Shown here: positions 16,569-25,215 of the stretch, piece after piece
Position numbering within the stretch: position 1 is the first letter of the stretch
Layout: each line of letters opens with the position of its first letter
Assembly (NCBI GenBank): GCA_016718525.1
Contig: JADKDD010000001.1
Location: 372,001-436,000, forward strand
Length of the DNA: 64,000 nucleotides
Source: Rhodocyclaceae bacterium
GTDB lineage: Bacteria; Pseudomonadota; Gammaproteobacteria; Burkholderiales; Rhodocyclaceae
Reading direction: 5' to 3'
Notes under the pieces: generated by a model
Told to the model about the DNA's origin: nothing
Databases searched by the model: none
The model's input: only the letters and a program-made list of their open reading frames with translations
Position numbers and translations under genes: made by a program

Positions 16569-18263
16569 ATGGAAATTAAACCAGTTATCCTTAATCCACG
16601 CAGCAAGAACATCACCGAAGGCAAGAGTCGCGCACCAAATCGGTCCATGTATTACGGCATGGGCTATGTCGAGGGTGATTTCAAGAAGCCAATGGTTGGC
16701 GTTGCCAACGGACACAGCACTATTACTCCGTGCAATAGCGGTTTGCAAAAGCTCGCGGATGCCGCCATTGCCGGAATTGAAGAAGCTGGCGGTAATGCAC
16801 AGGTGTTTGGCACCCCAACCATTTCTGATGGCATGGCGATGGGCACGGAGGGCATGAAGTACAGTTTGGTTAGTCGAGAAGTCATAAGTGATTGCATTGA
16901 AACCTGTGTTCAGGGCCAGTGGATGGATGGCGTGGTGGTGATAGGTGGGTGTGACAAGAATATGCCTGGAGGACTGATGGGCATGCTGCGTGCCAATGTT
17001 CCTGCGATCTACGTCTATGGCGGGACCATTCTGCCCGGGCGCTGGAAAGACCAGGACCTTAATATCGTCAGCGTGTTCGAAGCGGTAGGTCAAAACGCTG
17101 CCGGCAAGCTGAGCGACAGCGACCTGAAAGAAATTGAACAGAGCGCCATTCCCGGGACCGGTTCGTGTGGTGGCATGTACACAGCCAATACCATGTCGTC
17201 AGCCTTTGAGGCATTGGGCATCTCATTGCCCTACTCATCGACGATGGCTAATCCCCATGATGAAAAAATGAATTCCGCGAAAGAGTCGGCGAGAGTTCTT
17301 ATCGAGGCTATCAAAAAAGATCTGAAACCAAGAGATATCGTCACTCGCAAGTCAATCGAAAATGCTGTTGCGGTAATCATGGCCACGGGCGGTTCGACCA
17401 ATGCTGTGCTGCACTTTCTCGCCATCGCGCACGCCGGCGGAGTGGAGTGGACGATTGACGACTTTGAACGCATACGGGTCAAAACTCCGGTCTTATGTGA
17501 CCTCAAGCCTTCCGGCAAATATCTTGCAGTTGACCTGCATCGCGCGGGCGGCATTCCACAGGTGATGAAAACGCTTTTGACCGCTGGGTTATTGCACGGT
17601 GACTGTATGACCATCACTGGCGAAACGCTGGAAGAAGTACTCAAAGATGTGCCTGCCGTGCCACGTGCTGATCAGGACGTGATTCGTCCGATCGATAATC
17701 CGATCTACGCGCAAGGTCATTTGGCCATTCTGAAAGGCAACCTGAGCCCCGAAGGCGCAGTTGCCAAAATTTCCGGCCTGAAGAATCCCGTGATGACCGG
17801 TCCGGCGCGAGTGTTTGAGGACGAACAGTCCGCCTTGCAAGCCATTTTGGCAGGCAAGATTGTTGCCGGCGATGTGATGGTTTTACGCTACCTGGGTCCG
17901 AAGGGTGGACCGGGCATGCCTGAAATGCTGGCGCCAACCGGTGCATTGATTGGTGCTGGTCTCGGCGAGAGTGTGGGTCTTATTACGGATGGTCGCTTCT
18001 CGGGTGGGACATGGGGCATGGTGGTCGGGCACGTCGCTCCTGAAGCAGCGGCTGGCGGGACGATAGCATTCGTGCAAGAGGGTGACTCAATTACGATTGA
18101 TTCGCACCAAATGATCCTGGAACTGAATGTCGACGCGGCTGAAATCGATCGACGCCGCGCACAGTGGATTGCTCCGAAGCCACGATACGTGCGTGGTGTC
18201 CAGGCCAAGTTTGCGTTTAATGCCTCAAGCGCCAGCAAGGGCGCTGTGCTGGACGACTATTGA
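16569..18263 (+). CDS. ilvD: Dihydroxy-acid dehydratase
   Basis: The enzyme removes water from 2,3-dihydroxyisovalerate and its isoleucine counterpart in branched-chain amino acid synthesis. The 564-residue product has the cluster cysteines Cys55 (TPCNSG), Cys128 (GGCDKNMPGG) and Cys200 (GTGSCGGMYTANTM). It also has the C-terminal GRFSGGTWGMVVGHVAPEA. With three conserved cysteines and a 564-residue length it fits the [2Fe-2S] type better than the [4Fe-4S] E. coli type. It stands alone and ends at a strong hairpin terminator (18292-18325). Confidence 0.95.
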   Translation: MEIKPVILNPRSKNITEGKSRAPNRSMYYGMGYVEGDFKKPMVGVANGHSTITPCNSGLQKLADAAIAGIEEAGGNAQVFGTPTISDGMAMGTEGMKYSLVSREVISDCIETCVQGQWMDGVVVIGGCDKNMPGGLMGMLRANVPAIYVYGGTILPGRWKDQDLNIVSVFEAVGQNAAGKLSDSDLKEIEQSAIPGTGSCGGMYTANTMSSAFEALGISLPYSSTMANPHDEKMNSAKESARVLIEAIKKDLKPRDIVTRKSIENAVAVIMATGGSTNAVLHFLAIAHAGGVEWTIDDFERIRVKTPVLCDLKPSGKYLAVDLHRAGGIPQVMKTLLTAGLLHGDCMTITGETLEEVLKDVPAVPRADQDVIRPIDNPIYAQGHLAILKGNLSPEGAVAKISGLKNPVMTGPARVFEDEQSALQAILAGKIVAGDVMVLRYLGPKGGPGMPEMLAPTGALIGAGLGESVGLITDGRFSGGTWGMVVGHVAPEAAAGGTIAFVQEGDSITIDSHQMILELNVDAAEIDRRRAQWIAPKPRYVRGVQAKFAFNASSASKGAVLDDY

Positions 18264-18291
18264 CCCGGTTGCGGTTTCTGTTTCAGCAATG

Positions 18292-18325
18292 AAAATGCCC
18301 TGCGGCTCAGGTCGCAGGGCATTTT
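18292..18325. terminator. Rho-independent terminator between ilvD and the Tim44-like gene
   Basis: A 13-bp perfect stem (AAAATGCCCTGCG with its complement) surrounds an 8-nt loop. The A-rich and T-rich flanks allow function in both directions. It lies 28 bp after ilvD and 52 bp after the end of the convergent Tim44-like gene. Confidence 0.9.
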
Positions 18326-18376
18326 TGCGATGGGCGCTTGAGCCGGGCAGCTGGACGCACCGAATAGCGCAGTAGC

Positions 18377-19291
18377 TTACGACGTTTGTTGTATGCCGGA
18401 TACCACCCATCCTCCGCTGCCGTAGCGTGGTTTCGTCAGGTGCCATATCTCGTCGAAGGCGTCCTCAGTGGGTTCAGCGTCGTAGCGAATCATCCCGGTA
18501 AAGCGCACGCTGACGACCTGACGATCAGCTTCCTGTTCGACGTCGATCACCTCGGCATTGACGCTAACCACGTCGGTTTTCTGCAGAGATTGGCCGCGCT
18601 CAGCGATTTCCATCTTCAGTTCGGCGAACATCTCTGGAGTGGTGAATTCGCGGATGTCGTCCAGATTCCCCACGTCATTGGACGCCTGAAGGCGAATAAA
18701 GTTCACCTTGGCGTTCCGCTCAAAGCCCACCGTATCAAAGTCAGCCGGAACGAAGCGTTCGCGTGACTGGGAGCCGCCAATGCTTGATCCTGTCGCCGAG
18801 CCAGTTGGAGATGGCATCGCTACTTTATGCGCCGGGGTGCTGTGTTCGGTGTCGCGTGGCCCTAGGCGAGCATATTGCATTCCGGCTGGTGCGGCGCCGA
18901 CCGGCGGTTGCGCGCCAGCGCGTTTGCGCAAGAAGAATCCAATCGCCAACATGACTGCGAAAACCAGTAGGCCCATCATGACCATCGACGCCAATTCACC
19001 ACCGAACCCAAGGTGAGATGCCAATGCAGCGATCCCGAGACCCGCTGCCAACCCGGCAATTGGTCCCATCCACGAGCGCGAGGGTGCGGCGGCTGCGCCT
19101 GTCGCCCCGGCCGCCGGTGCTGCCGCAGACGCCTGAGCGGGTGCTGATGGTGCTTTGTCCTGAGTCGCCTGACGCTGCATCCCTAAAGATTTGCCTGAGC
19201 CCATGCGCTTTGCGGCTTCAGCATCTGCGGCCACCATTGAAAGACCAATGGCCATTGCAACGGCAACGAGCGAAATTACTTTTTTCATCAA
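18377..19291 (-). CDS. Tim44-like domain protein with signal peptide
   Basis: The 304-residue product has a cleavable-looking signal peptide (residues 1-27, ending ADAEAAK) and an Ala/Pro-rich linker. Two hydrophobic segments near residues 75-115 follow, and a C-terminal Tim44-like domain covers about 180-300, with DDIREFTTPEMFAELKMEI and VSVRFTGMIRYD. Bacterial Tim44-domain proteins are membrane-associated and of unknown function; the fold binds lipid-facing surfaces in mitochondria. It stands alone, convergent with ilvD. An inverted repeat that may be an operator lies upstream at 19358-19381. Confidence 0.83.
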   Translation of the reverse strand: MMKKVISLVAVAMAIGLSMVAADAEAAKRMGSGKSLGMQRQATQDKAPSAPAQASAAAPAAGATGAAAAPSRSWMGPIAGLAAGLGIAALASHLGFGGELASMVMMGLLVFAVMLAIGFFLRKRAGAQPPVGAAPAGMQYARLGPRDTEHSTPAHKVAMPSPTGSATGSSIGGSQSRERFVPADFDTVGFERNAKVNFIRLQASNDVGNLDDIREFTTPEMFAELKMEIAERGQSLQKTDVVSVNAEVIDVEQEADRQVVSVRFTGMIRYDAEPTEDAFDEIWHLTKPRYGSGGWVVSGIQQTS

Positions 19292-19357
19292 AATCTCCTA
19301 TCAACATTAACTAACAGAGAGAACAATAAATCAGTGAAACGTATATAAAAAGCAGCA

Positions 19358-19381
19358 TTTACGAGCATTACGCTTCGTAAA
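19358..19381. promoter_or_regulatory. Inverted repeat TTTACGA-N10-TCGTAAA upstream of the Tim44-like gene
   Basis: Two perfect 7-bp arms lie about 67-90 bp upstream of the Tim44-like start. On the minus strand a TATATA-like -10 at 19342-19347 is next to it, so the repeat would cover the -35 region. An operator role is inferred. Confidence 0.4.
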
Positions 19382-19472
19382 ATAGTGTTGTATTCGTCGA
19401 GTCGAGTTCAACCGCTGGAGGACGTGCTCCTTAGCCCAGACTCGATATGCTCAGGCTTACTGGCAAAGAGTC

Positions 19473-19985
19473 TTAACGTCGGTTTCGGCGCTTAACCCAG
19501 ATTCGTATGCGCCAAGCCAGCTTGACAGTCAAATAACCGGTTGCGGCTCCACCAGTGGCAAAGACACCCATACCCAGTACCGTCGGCCAGCCTAGTTTTG
19601 CCAATAAACCCCAAAGATCTTCGCTCGGTGGCGCAACAGGTAATGACGGATCTCCTAACAGCGTCACACCCACTTGATAGGCGAGCCACAGCCAAAAGCC
19701 GACCGTTAGCGGATTCGTCAGCATGGTCATCGCGGCTGCAACTGGGATATTGGCGCGCCACCAGGTGCAGTGAGCTGCGGCAGCCAGAATTTGTCCAGCC
19801 GGTATCACGAACGCCCAAAACGTGCCGACTGCCACTCCGCGAGCGACGGATTCATGTTGTAGACGCCAGAGTTTTGGTTCGAGCAAACGTTCGGCGACCG
19901 GCTTGAGCCACGGGTGCGCCATAAGAACTTCCCGGGTTGGCAACGACCCGATAAACCGCTCACTCCAGTTGGATGATCCCGGCAT
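19473..19985 (-). CDS. DUF2062 domain membrane protein
   Basis: The 170-residue product contains the DUF2062 pattern: WRLQHESVARGVAVGTFWAF, then a hydrophobic segment with IPAGQILAAA and NPLTVGFWLWLAYQVG, and a last membrane helix around residues 130-155. The function of the family is unknown. The start at 19985 overlaps the stop of the upstream membrane-protein gene as TGATG, indicating translational coupling. A longer frame extending upstream to 20198 exists but would run through that gene out of frame. Confidence 0.82.
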   Translation of the reverse strand: MPGSSNWSERFIGSLPTREVLMAHPWLKPVAERLLEPKLWRLQHESVARGVAVGTFWAFVIPAGQILAAAAHCTWWRANIPVAAAMTMLTNPLTVGFWLWLAYQVGVTLLGDPSLPVAPPSEDLWGLLAKLGWPTVLGMGVFATGGAATGYLTVKLAWRIRIWVKRRNRR

Positions 19986-20365
19986 CAATTGGGTACTGCT
20001 TTTTGCGTTGCAAAAATGACCGCATGCAGCAAAGCACCAATTGCCAAAAGCGTGAGGAATCCCATCCCCCAAACCGCCCAGGCCAGAGGTGTAAGCCAAC
20101 CTGCCAGAGACGGCAACATGGACAGACCTGTCTCGACGTATGGCCAAGCGATTGCAGCAGCTGTTTTGGATACCGCGAGTAGTTCTGGGGGTATCCATAG
20201 CGCGACGGAAGTAGGTAGTGTGACGCCTTCAATAGTAGACGCCTGCCCTGCAAGCGCACCCACACTGCTCATCGACCAAACCGCAAGGGCATGTAGTACC
20301 CATGCGCTTATCGACCATGCGACTGCAAGGCCTAAAACTAAAAACCATGTAATTGCGGGAAGCAT
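19985..20365 (-). CDS. Hypothetical membrane protein coupled to DUF2062
   Basis: The 126-residue product has an N-terminal hydrophobic segment (AITWFLVLGLAVAWSISAWVL), a middle region with LWIPPELLAVSKTAAAIAWPYVE, and a second hydrophobic segment near the C terminus (AVWGMGFLTLLAIGALLHAVIF). I do not recognise a family. The stop codon overlaps the start of the DUF2062 gene, so the two products are probably made together at the membrane. Confidence 0.72.
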   Translation of the reverse strand: MLPAITWFLVLGLAVAWSISAWVLHALAVWSMSSVGALAGQASTIEGVTLPTSVALWIPPELLAVSKTAAAIAWPYVETGLSMLPSLAGWLTPLAWAVWGMGFLTLLAIGALLHAVIFATQKAVPN

Positions 20366-20600
20366 CAGAAGTCCGATATTTCGTTATTTGGGGACCCGAT
20401 GATGCGACCAACAGGCGATTTAATGAAGCAGGAAACTTGGTGAAAATAATCCCGTATTTACGAAGTTAAATGACGTTTCAGTCAGTATTTTATTGTTCAT
20501 TATTGACTACAATTCGTCAAGATTTTTAAAAGGCAACGCGGATAAAAAGCGACCAAGCTACGTCATTCGACGTAGATCGACTCAAGTATCTAAGGATGAA

Positions 20601-21560
20601 ATGGAAACAATTGCTCCTCTCTGGCTTTGGCTTACCTTCGGCGGGATCGTTCTCGCCTCTCTGTTCATTGACTTCGTCGTACTGAAGAAACAGGGGGCGC
20701 ACGAGATTGGAGTCAAAGAGGCACTGAACTGGTCTTTGGTCTGGATTGCTCTCAGTTTTCTATTTAATGGTCTGTTCTGGTGGGCGGTTAAAGACACGAC
20801 AGGCTCGTCAGAGATTGCCAATACCAAATCGCTCGAATTCCTAACCGGCTATTTGATCGAAAAGTCTCTTGCTGTCGACAATATCTTTGTCTTCCTGCTG
20901 ATCTTCACCTACTTCGCAGTGCCGACCCAGTTTCAGAAACGGGTGCTGATGATCGGCATCATCGGCGCAATCGTCTTGCGCACCATCATGATCTTGGTCG
21001 GCGGATGGTTGTTGGCGCATTTTCATTGGGTGCTCTATGTTTTCGGCGCGTTCCTCATCCTCACAGGCCTCAAAATGTGGTGGGCAGCGGGCAAAGAGCC
21101 TGACCTCGAAGATAATCCCGCGCTGAAATTGCTGCGCAGATTGCTTCCTGTCAGCAAGAACTACGACGGCGAGAACTTCTGGACCGTTGAAAACGGCAAA
21201 AAGATTGCGACGCCGCTATTCATGGTGATTTGTCTGATTGCGCTCACTGACGTGATCTTTGCGGTCGACTCGATCCCGGCCATATTCGCAATTACCAGTG
21301 ATCCCTTTATTGTTCTGACCAGCAATGTGTTCGCCATCCTGGGATTGCGAGCAATGTATTTCCTGCTCGCTGCCGTGGCCGACAAATTCCACTTGCTGAA
21401 CTACGGCTTGGCTGTAATTCTGGTCTTCATCGGCACCAAGATGTGCTTGGTCGATTTCTACAAGATCCCGGTGCTCGTCTCTTTGGGCGTCGTCGCAGGA
21501 ATCTTGGTAGTGACCATGCTACTGAGCGTGCGTTCGGCCAAGGCGCCGGCAAAAATCTAA
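20601..21560 (+). CDS. TerC/Alx family membrane protein
   Basis: The 319-residue product has about nine membrane helices with the two acidic family motifs, KSLAVDNIFVFLLIF and ALTDVIFAVDSIPAIFAIT. Members such as Alx and TerC are linked to manganese export, alkaline pH and tellurite. The ATG at 20601 follows AAGGA and gives the typical METIAPLWLWLTFG start. A longer frame to 20493 adds a basic non-hydrophobic leader that looks untranslated. A TTGACT at about 20503 may be a -35. I saw no clear yybP-ykoY riboswitch. The 3' end overlaps the convergent NhaR-like gene by 4 bp. Confidence 0.9.
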   Translation: METIAPLWLWLTFGGIVLASLFIDFVVLKKQGAHEIGVKEALNWSLVWIALSFLFNGLFWWAVKDTTGSSEIANTKSLEFLTGYLIEKSLAVDNIFVFLLIFTYFAVPTQFQKRVLMIGIIGAIVLRTIMILVGGWLLAHFHWVLYVFGAFLILTGLKMWWAAGKEPDLEDNPALKLLRRLLPVSKNYDGENFWTVENGKKIATPLFMVICLIALTDVIFAVDSIPAIFAITSDPFIVLTSNVFAILGLRAMYFLLAAVADKFHLLNYGLAVILVFIGTKMCLVDFYKIPVLVSLGVVAGILVVTMLLSVRSAKAPAKI

Positions 21561-22441
21561 TGGACTGCCTGCAACAGGAGTTGCACGAGAGGGTGTTGTA
21601 CCTTTCTTTCCGTGCCGATGGCAAAGAAGTGCTCTGTGACGCCCTGACATAGGCCAACACGCTGGACGTCGTAATGTGCCAGCAGTTGGTCGTGCACCGA
21701 CACTGCAGCCGGGAACACACCCATGCCGCTGGCACCAAAGGTTTTGAGCAATGCGCTGTCTTCAAATTCACCCACAACGCGAGGCCGGATACCGGCCTGC
21801 TCAAACCAGGTATCGATACGGGCGCGCACGGCCGTATGCGCCGTCGGCAACAATACGGGGACCTCGGCAAGGCTGTCGGGGAACTTCCGTTTCGCGGCCT
21901 TCATCAATGACGCAGTTGCATACCAGGCGACGTCCGAGGAGCCCATCGAGTGACTGTAAAGCTTGATATTGGGGTTGGTTGGTGCAGGACGATCAGACAA
22001 CACGATGTCCAGTCGATGCAATGCCAAATCTCCCAACAAGTCATCAAACTCGCCGTCGTGGCACAAAAGCCGCAGGTTTGGCTCCGCAATCACCGGTTGT
22101 AACAAACGCCGGACAACAAGCTTCGGTAGACCGTCGGACATGCCAACCGCCAAGCGCACTATCGGGGAACTTCCGGCATCACGCACCTGTGCCGGAAGGT
22201 TTTCGCCAAGCTGAAAGATCAAGTCCGCCTGCTGCATGGCTACCAGGCCAGCCTCTGTCAAGGCCAGTCCGCGTCCGGCCGGCTTGAGCAAAGCATGTCC
22301 CAATGAGCGCTCCAATTCACGCACTTGAGCGCTGACCGTCTGGACCGCCATGTCCAGTTTTGCCGCAGCACGCGATATTCCACCTTCTTTTGCGACCACC
22401 CAAAAGTAGTAGAGATGACGATAGTTGAATTGAGCGCTCAT
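21557..22441 (-). CDS. nhaR: LysR-family regulator, NhaR-like
   Basis: The 294-residue LysR-type activator has an N-terminal winged helix (about 5-64) with FNYRHLYYFWVVAKEGGISRAA. Its effector domain shares DALSK-like (GMSDGLPKLVVRRLL), LHRLDIVLSDRP and GEFEDSALLKTFGASGMGVF segments with NhaR of E. coli, the Na+/H+ antiporter activator. The residues FNYRHLYYFW are typical of the NhaR branch. No nhaA lies in the window. The only neighbouring transporter is the convergent TerC-like gene, so the target is uncertain. Confidence 0.8.
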   Translation of the reverse strand: MSAQFNYRHLYYFWVVAKEGGISRAAAKLDMAVQTVSAQVRELERSLGHALLKPAGRGLALTEAGLVAMQQADLIFQLGENLPAQVRDAGSSPIVRLAVGMSDGLPKLVVRRLLQPVIAEPNLRLLCHDGEFDDLLGDLALHRLDIVLSDRPAPTNPNIKLYSHSMGSSDVAWYATASLMKAAKRKFPDSLAEVPVLLPTAHTAVRARIDTWFEQAGIRPRVVGEFEDSALLKTFGASGMGVFPAAVSVHDQLLAHYDVQRVGLCQGVTEHFFAIGTERKVQHPLVQLLLQAVH

Positions 22442-22563
22442 AAAGATTCTTGGGTTAGTGTCGATGAGAAATTATCTGCTGTTTTTGGACGTTATATAAG
22501 CATTTCCGGTCCACCCTTGGCGGGACTGCATTCGTTCTGGCGCGCCTACCAGTCATCATTAAC

Positions 22564-22585
22564 GGCGTTTCACCAGCACCAACTG
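22564..22585 (+). repeat. Dispersed 28-bp repeat, copy 4
   Basis: GGCGT, 8 bases (TTCACCAG), CACCAACTG is exact at all 14 core positions. It lies in the 205-bp gap between the NhaR-like gene and the alpha/beta hydrolase, about 60 bp upstream of the hydrolase start. Confidence 0.85.
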
Positions 22586-22646
22586 ACGGACTTGTCTCGT
22601 CGTTCCATGACAAAGCCCCATAGACGGGCACTGTTAAAATGCGCCG

Positions 22647-23531
22647 ATGAAACCCAGTGAATCCGAATTTGTGACCTTGCGCGGTCAGCGCCATCATTTG
22701 CGCTGTTGGGGTGCCATTGACGCACCCTTGCTGGTACTTGTGCATGGTTGGGGAGATGTCGCTGCGACATGGCAATTTGTGGTCGACGAATTTGCGCGCG
22801 AGTGGCGTGTTGTAGCACCTGATCTACGTGGGTTCGGGCAAACGGATGGTAACGACGACACCTATTGGTTCGCTGAGTATGTCGCGGACTTAGATGCGCT
22901 ACTGGAGCACTTGTCACCGGCGGCGCCGGTGAAATTGGTCGGACATAGTTTGGGCGGCAACTTGGTCAGCTTGTACGCGGGTGTTCGTCCCGAGCGCGTC
23001 ACCCGGTTAGTTAACCTTGAGGGAACCGGATTGCTGCCGCATCCGCCTGAAATGGCCCCGGCGCGCATGGCCAAGTGGTTGAGCGTTTTGCGAGAGAAAG
23101 ATCAGGGCAAACTGCCATGGTTTCGGACCTATGCAACACACGCTGAATTCGCCGCCAGATTGAAGAAAGATAATCCACGCTTGACTGACGAGCGTGCCGA
23201 GTTTATGGCCCTGAACTTGGGTGAGGTGCAGGCGGATGGGACCATTACCTTGGCAGCGGATGTGCATCATCGGTGGGACAGCCCGAATCTGTATCGTGTC
23301 GAAGAATATATGGCGACATGGAAAAACATCACGGCGCCGACCTTGATGATCACCGGTGCACATTCGTTTATGTTCACGCGTTTTTTTGGTAAGGATGCAC
23401 CGGAATACCGGCGGCGTATTGAGTGTTTTCGAGACATCAAGGAAGTGACGCTGGAAGATAGCGGGCACAACATGCACCACGACGAGCCGACAGCGGTGGC
23501 GCGGTTGATTGAGGAGTTCATGTTGTCATGA
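22647..23531 (+). CDS. Alpha/beta hydrolase
   Basis: The 294-residue product has the fold with LVHGWGDVAATW, the nucleophile elbow GHSLGG (Ser101), an acid after strand six and a late His in SGHNMHHDEP. It most resembles the epoxide hydrolase/haloalkane dehalogenase-like group of unknown substrate. It is the first gene of a plus-strand run, and its stop overlaps the start of the PHP-domain gene as ATGA. Confidence 0.85.
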   Translation: MKPSESEFVTLRGQRHHLRCWGAIDAPLLVLVHGWGDVAATWQFVVDEFAREWRVVAPDLRGFGQTDGNDDTYWFAEYVADLDALLEHLSPAAPVKLVGHSLGGNLVSLYAGVRPERVTRLVNLEGTGLLPHPPEMAPARMAKWLSVLREKDQGKLPWFRTYATHAEFAARLKKDNPRLTDERAEFMALNLGEVQADGTITLAADVHHRWDSPNLYRVEEYMATWKNITAPTLMITGAHSFMFTRFFGKDAPEYRRRIECFRDIKEVTLEDSGHNMHHDEPTAVARLIEEFMLS

Positions 23532-24397
23532 GAGCGCTCAACGCTGACTTGCATTGTCATTCGACAGTTTCCGACGGATTGCTGGCTCCGGCCGATGTGG
23601 TGCGCCGTGCGCATGCAAATGGCGTTGAATTGCTGGCGCTCACCGACCATGATGAAACGGGTGGATTGGCCGAAGCGCGGACGATGGCGCTGGAACTGGG
23701 CGTACCGTTTTTGAACGGGGTGGAAATTTCGATTTCATGGGGCGACGACCAGACCGTACATATCATCGGGCTCGGCATTGACCCTGACAATGAAGTGTTG
23801 CTGGATGGTCTGCGCAACGTGCGCAGCGGTCGCGATTCACGCGCGCAAAGGATGGCTGACGAGTTGGACAAGGTCGGTATCCATGGTGCCTATGAGGGCG
23901 CGCGGAAATACGTCGGCAATCCGGCATTGGTCAGTCGATCGCATTTTGCTCGCTACATTGTTGAAAGCGGGTATGCGGCGGACGTGAAGTCAGTTTTTGA
24001 CCATTGGTTGGCCAAGGGCAAACCCGGATATGTTGAACATACGTGGGCCTCGCTTAGCGATGCTGTCCGGTGGATCGTTGGGGCCGGCGGTGTAGCGGTC
24101 ATCGCGCATCCCGGTCGCTATCGCCTTACTTCCGGACAGCGACGCAAATTGTTCACCGAGTTCAAGGCTTTGGGGGGACGGGGCATTGAAGTCTTGTCCG
24201 GTTCGCATCATGACGATGAAGTACGTGAATACGCCAGGATCGCCAACGAGTATGGATTCTTGGCCTCGCGCGCATCGGACTTTCACGGTGTGGGCGAAAG
24301 TCGGGTCGATATCGGCAAGCTGCCCGATTTGCCCGAACAACTGACCCCAGTGTGGACTGTACTAGAAGACGTCACCTGCATCAGACTGGTTAGCTGA
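23528..24397 (+). CDS. rnm: PHP-domain 3',5'-nucleoside bisphosphate phosphatase / RNase AM
   Basis: Relatives (E. coli YciV, now RNase AM) remove 3'-phosphate from pAp-type nucleotides and trim 5' ends of rRNA with metal ions. The 289-residue product has the PHP metal motifs NADLHCHSTVSDG (His9, His11), LTDHDETGG, the central GVEIS and the late AHPGRY and ASDFHG. The length is typical. The start overlaps the hydrolase stop by 4 bp, and the yciO gene begins directly after the stop, the same order as in many betaproteobacteria. Confidence 0.9.
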   Translation: MRALNADLHCHSTVSDGLLAPADVVRRAHANGVELLALTDHDETGGLAEARTMALELGVPFLNGVEISISWGDDQTVHIIGLGIDPDNEVLLDGLRNVRSGRDSRAQRMADELDKVGIHGAYEGARKYVGNPALVSRSHFARYIVESGYAADVKSVFDHWLAKGKPGYVEHTWASLSDAVRWIVGAGGVAVIAHPGRYRLTSGQRRKLFTEFKALGGRGIEVLSGSHHDDEVREYARIANEYGFLASRASDFHGVGESRVDIGKLPDLPEQLTPVWTVLEDVTCIRLVS

Positions 24398-25030
24398 GTG
24401 GCACAACTATTCCAGGTACATCCTGAACATCCACAACCCAGACTGGTAAAAAAAGCCGCTGAAATTGCAAAAAGCGGGGGATTATTGGCGATGCCGACCG
24501 ATGCCGCCTATTCGCTTGCGGGAGTAGCCGGTTACGCTCCGTTGCTGGAACGGATTCGACGGATTCGAGATGTTGATGAGCGCCACCACTTCACGTTGAT
24601 GTGCCGTGATCTTTCCGAAATTGCAACCTATGCGCGCGTCGACAACAGCCAGTACCGTCTGCTTAAGGCAATTACTCCCGGCGCCTACACTTTGATACTT
24701 CAAGGCAGTAAAGAGTTGCCACGCCGGGTATTGCACCCTAAGCGAAAGACGATCGGCTTGCGGGTTCCCAGTCATCCATTTGTACTTGCATTGCTGGAAG
24801 AGTTGAACGAGCCACTTTTGACTTCAACACTAATCTTGCCGGGAGACGAGTTTCCGCTAAATGATGCGGAGTTAATACGGCAACGATTGGAAAAGCAGCT
24901 TGATCTGGTGATTGATGCCGGTCCGTGCGGAACTGAGATGACAACGGTGGTAAATCTGGCCGAAGGCGAGCCGATCTTGTTAAGGGCAGGAAAGGGCGAA
25001 CTGGCGCCCCTGGGCCTGAGTTCTACATGA
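24398..25030 (+). CDS. yciO: YciO, Sua5/YrdC-like protein
   Basis: The 210-residue product belongs to the YrdC/Sua5 family, whose true members make threonylcarbamoyl-AMP for tRNA t6A. The YciO branch is recognised by the start AQLFQVHPEHPQPRLVKKAA and by GLLAMPTDAAYSLA, RHHFTLMCRDLSEIATYARV and KTIGLRVPSHP. The role of YciO itself is less certain than that of YrdC. Translation starts at GTG directly after the rnm stop, in line with operon expression. Confidence 0.9.
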   Translation: MAQLFQVHPEHPQPRLVKKAAEIAKSGGLLAMPTDAAYSLAGVAGYAPLLERIRRIRDVDERHHFTLMCRDLSEIATYARVDNSQYRLLKAITPGAYTLILQGSKELPRRVLHPKRKTIGLRVPSHPFVLALLEELNEPLLTSTLILPGDEFPLNDAELIRQRLEKQLDLVIDAGPCGTEMTTVVNLAEGEPILLRAGKGELAPLGLSST

Positions 25031-25215
25031 CGCGCATGGGCCAGTCATGGAGACCGGAACAGCTTGCGATGCATTTATGTGGTGCTTCGAACAATGCGCT
25101 AATTTGATCAGAATCTATCAACAAATGCCTTTGCATCGTTTTTTCCGACTGATTAATTAAGCTCATCGCTACGCGAGCGCCGGTTTAACTTGCTCTGATA
25201 GAATTGTCCCCCTCC

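Noticed and set aside
20400..20600. yybP-ykoY manganese riboswitch upstream of the TerC-like gene
   Set aside because: I could not find the conserved paired purine-rich loops; the region is A/T-rich with only a possible promoter.
21675..21700. CAGTTGGTC-N8-ACACT inside the NhaR-like gene as a repeat copy
   Set aside because: It has 11 of 14 core matches; about five such matches are expected by chance on both strands.
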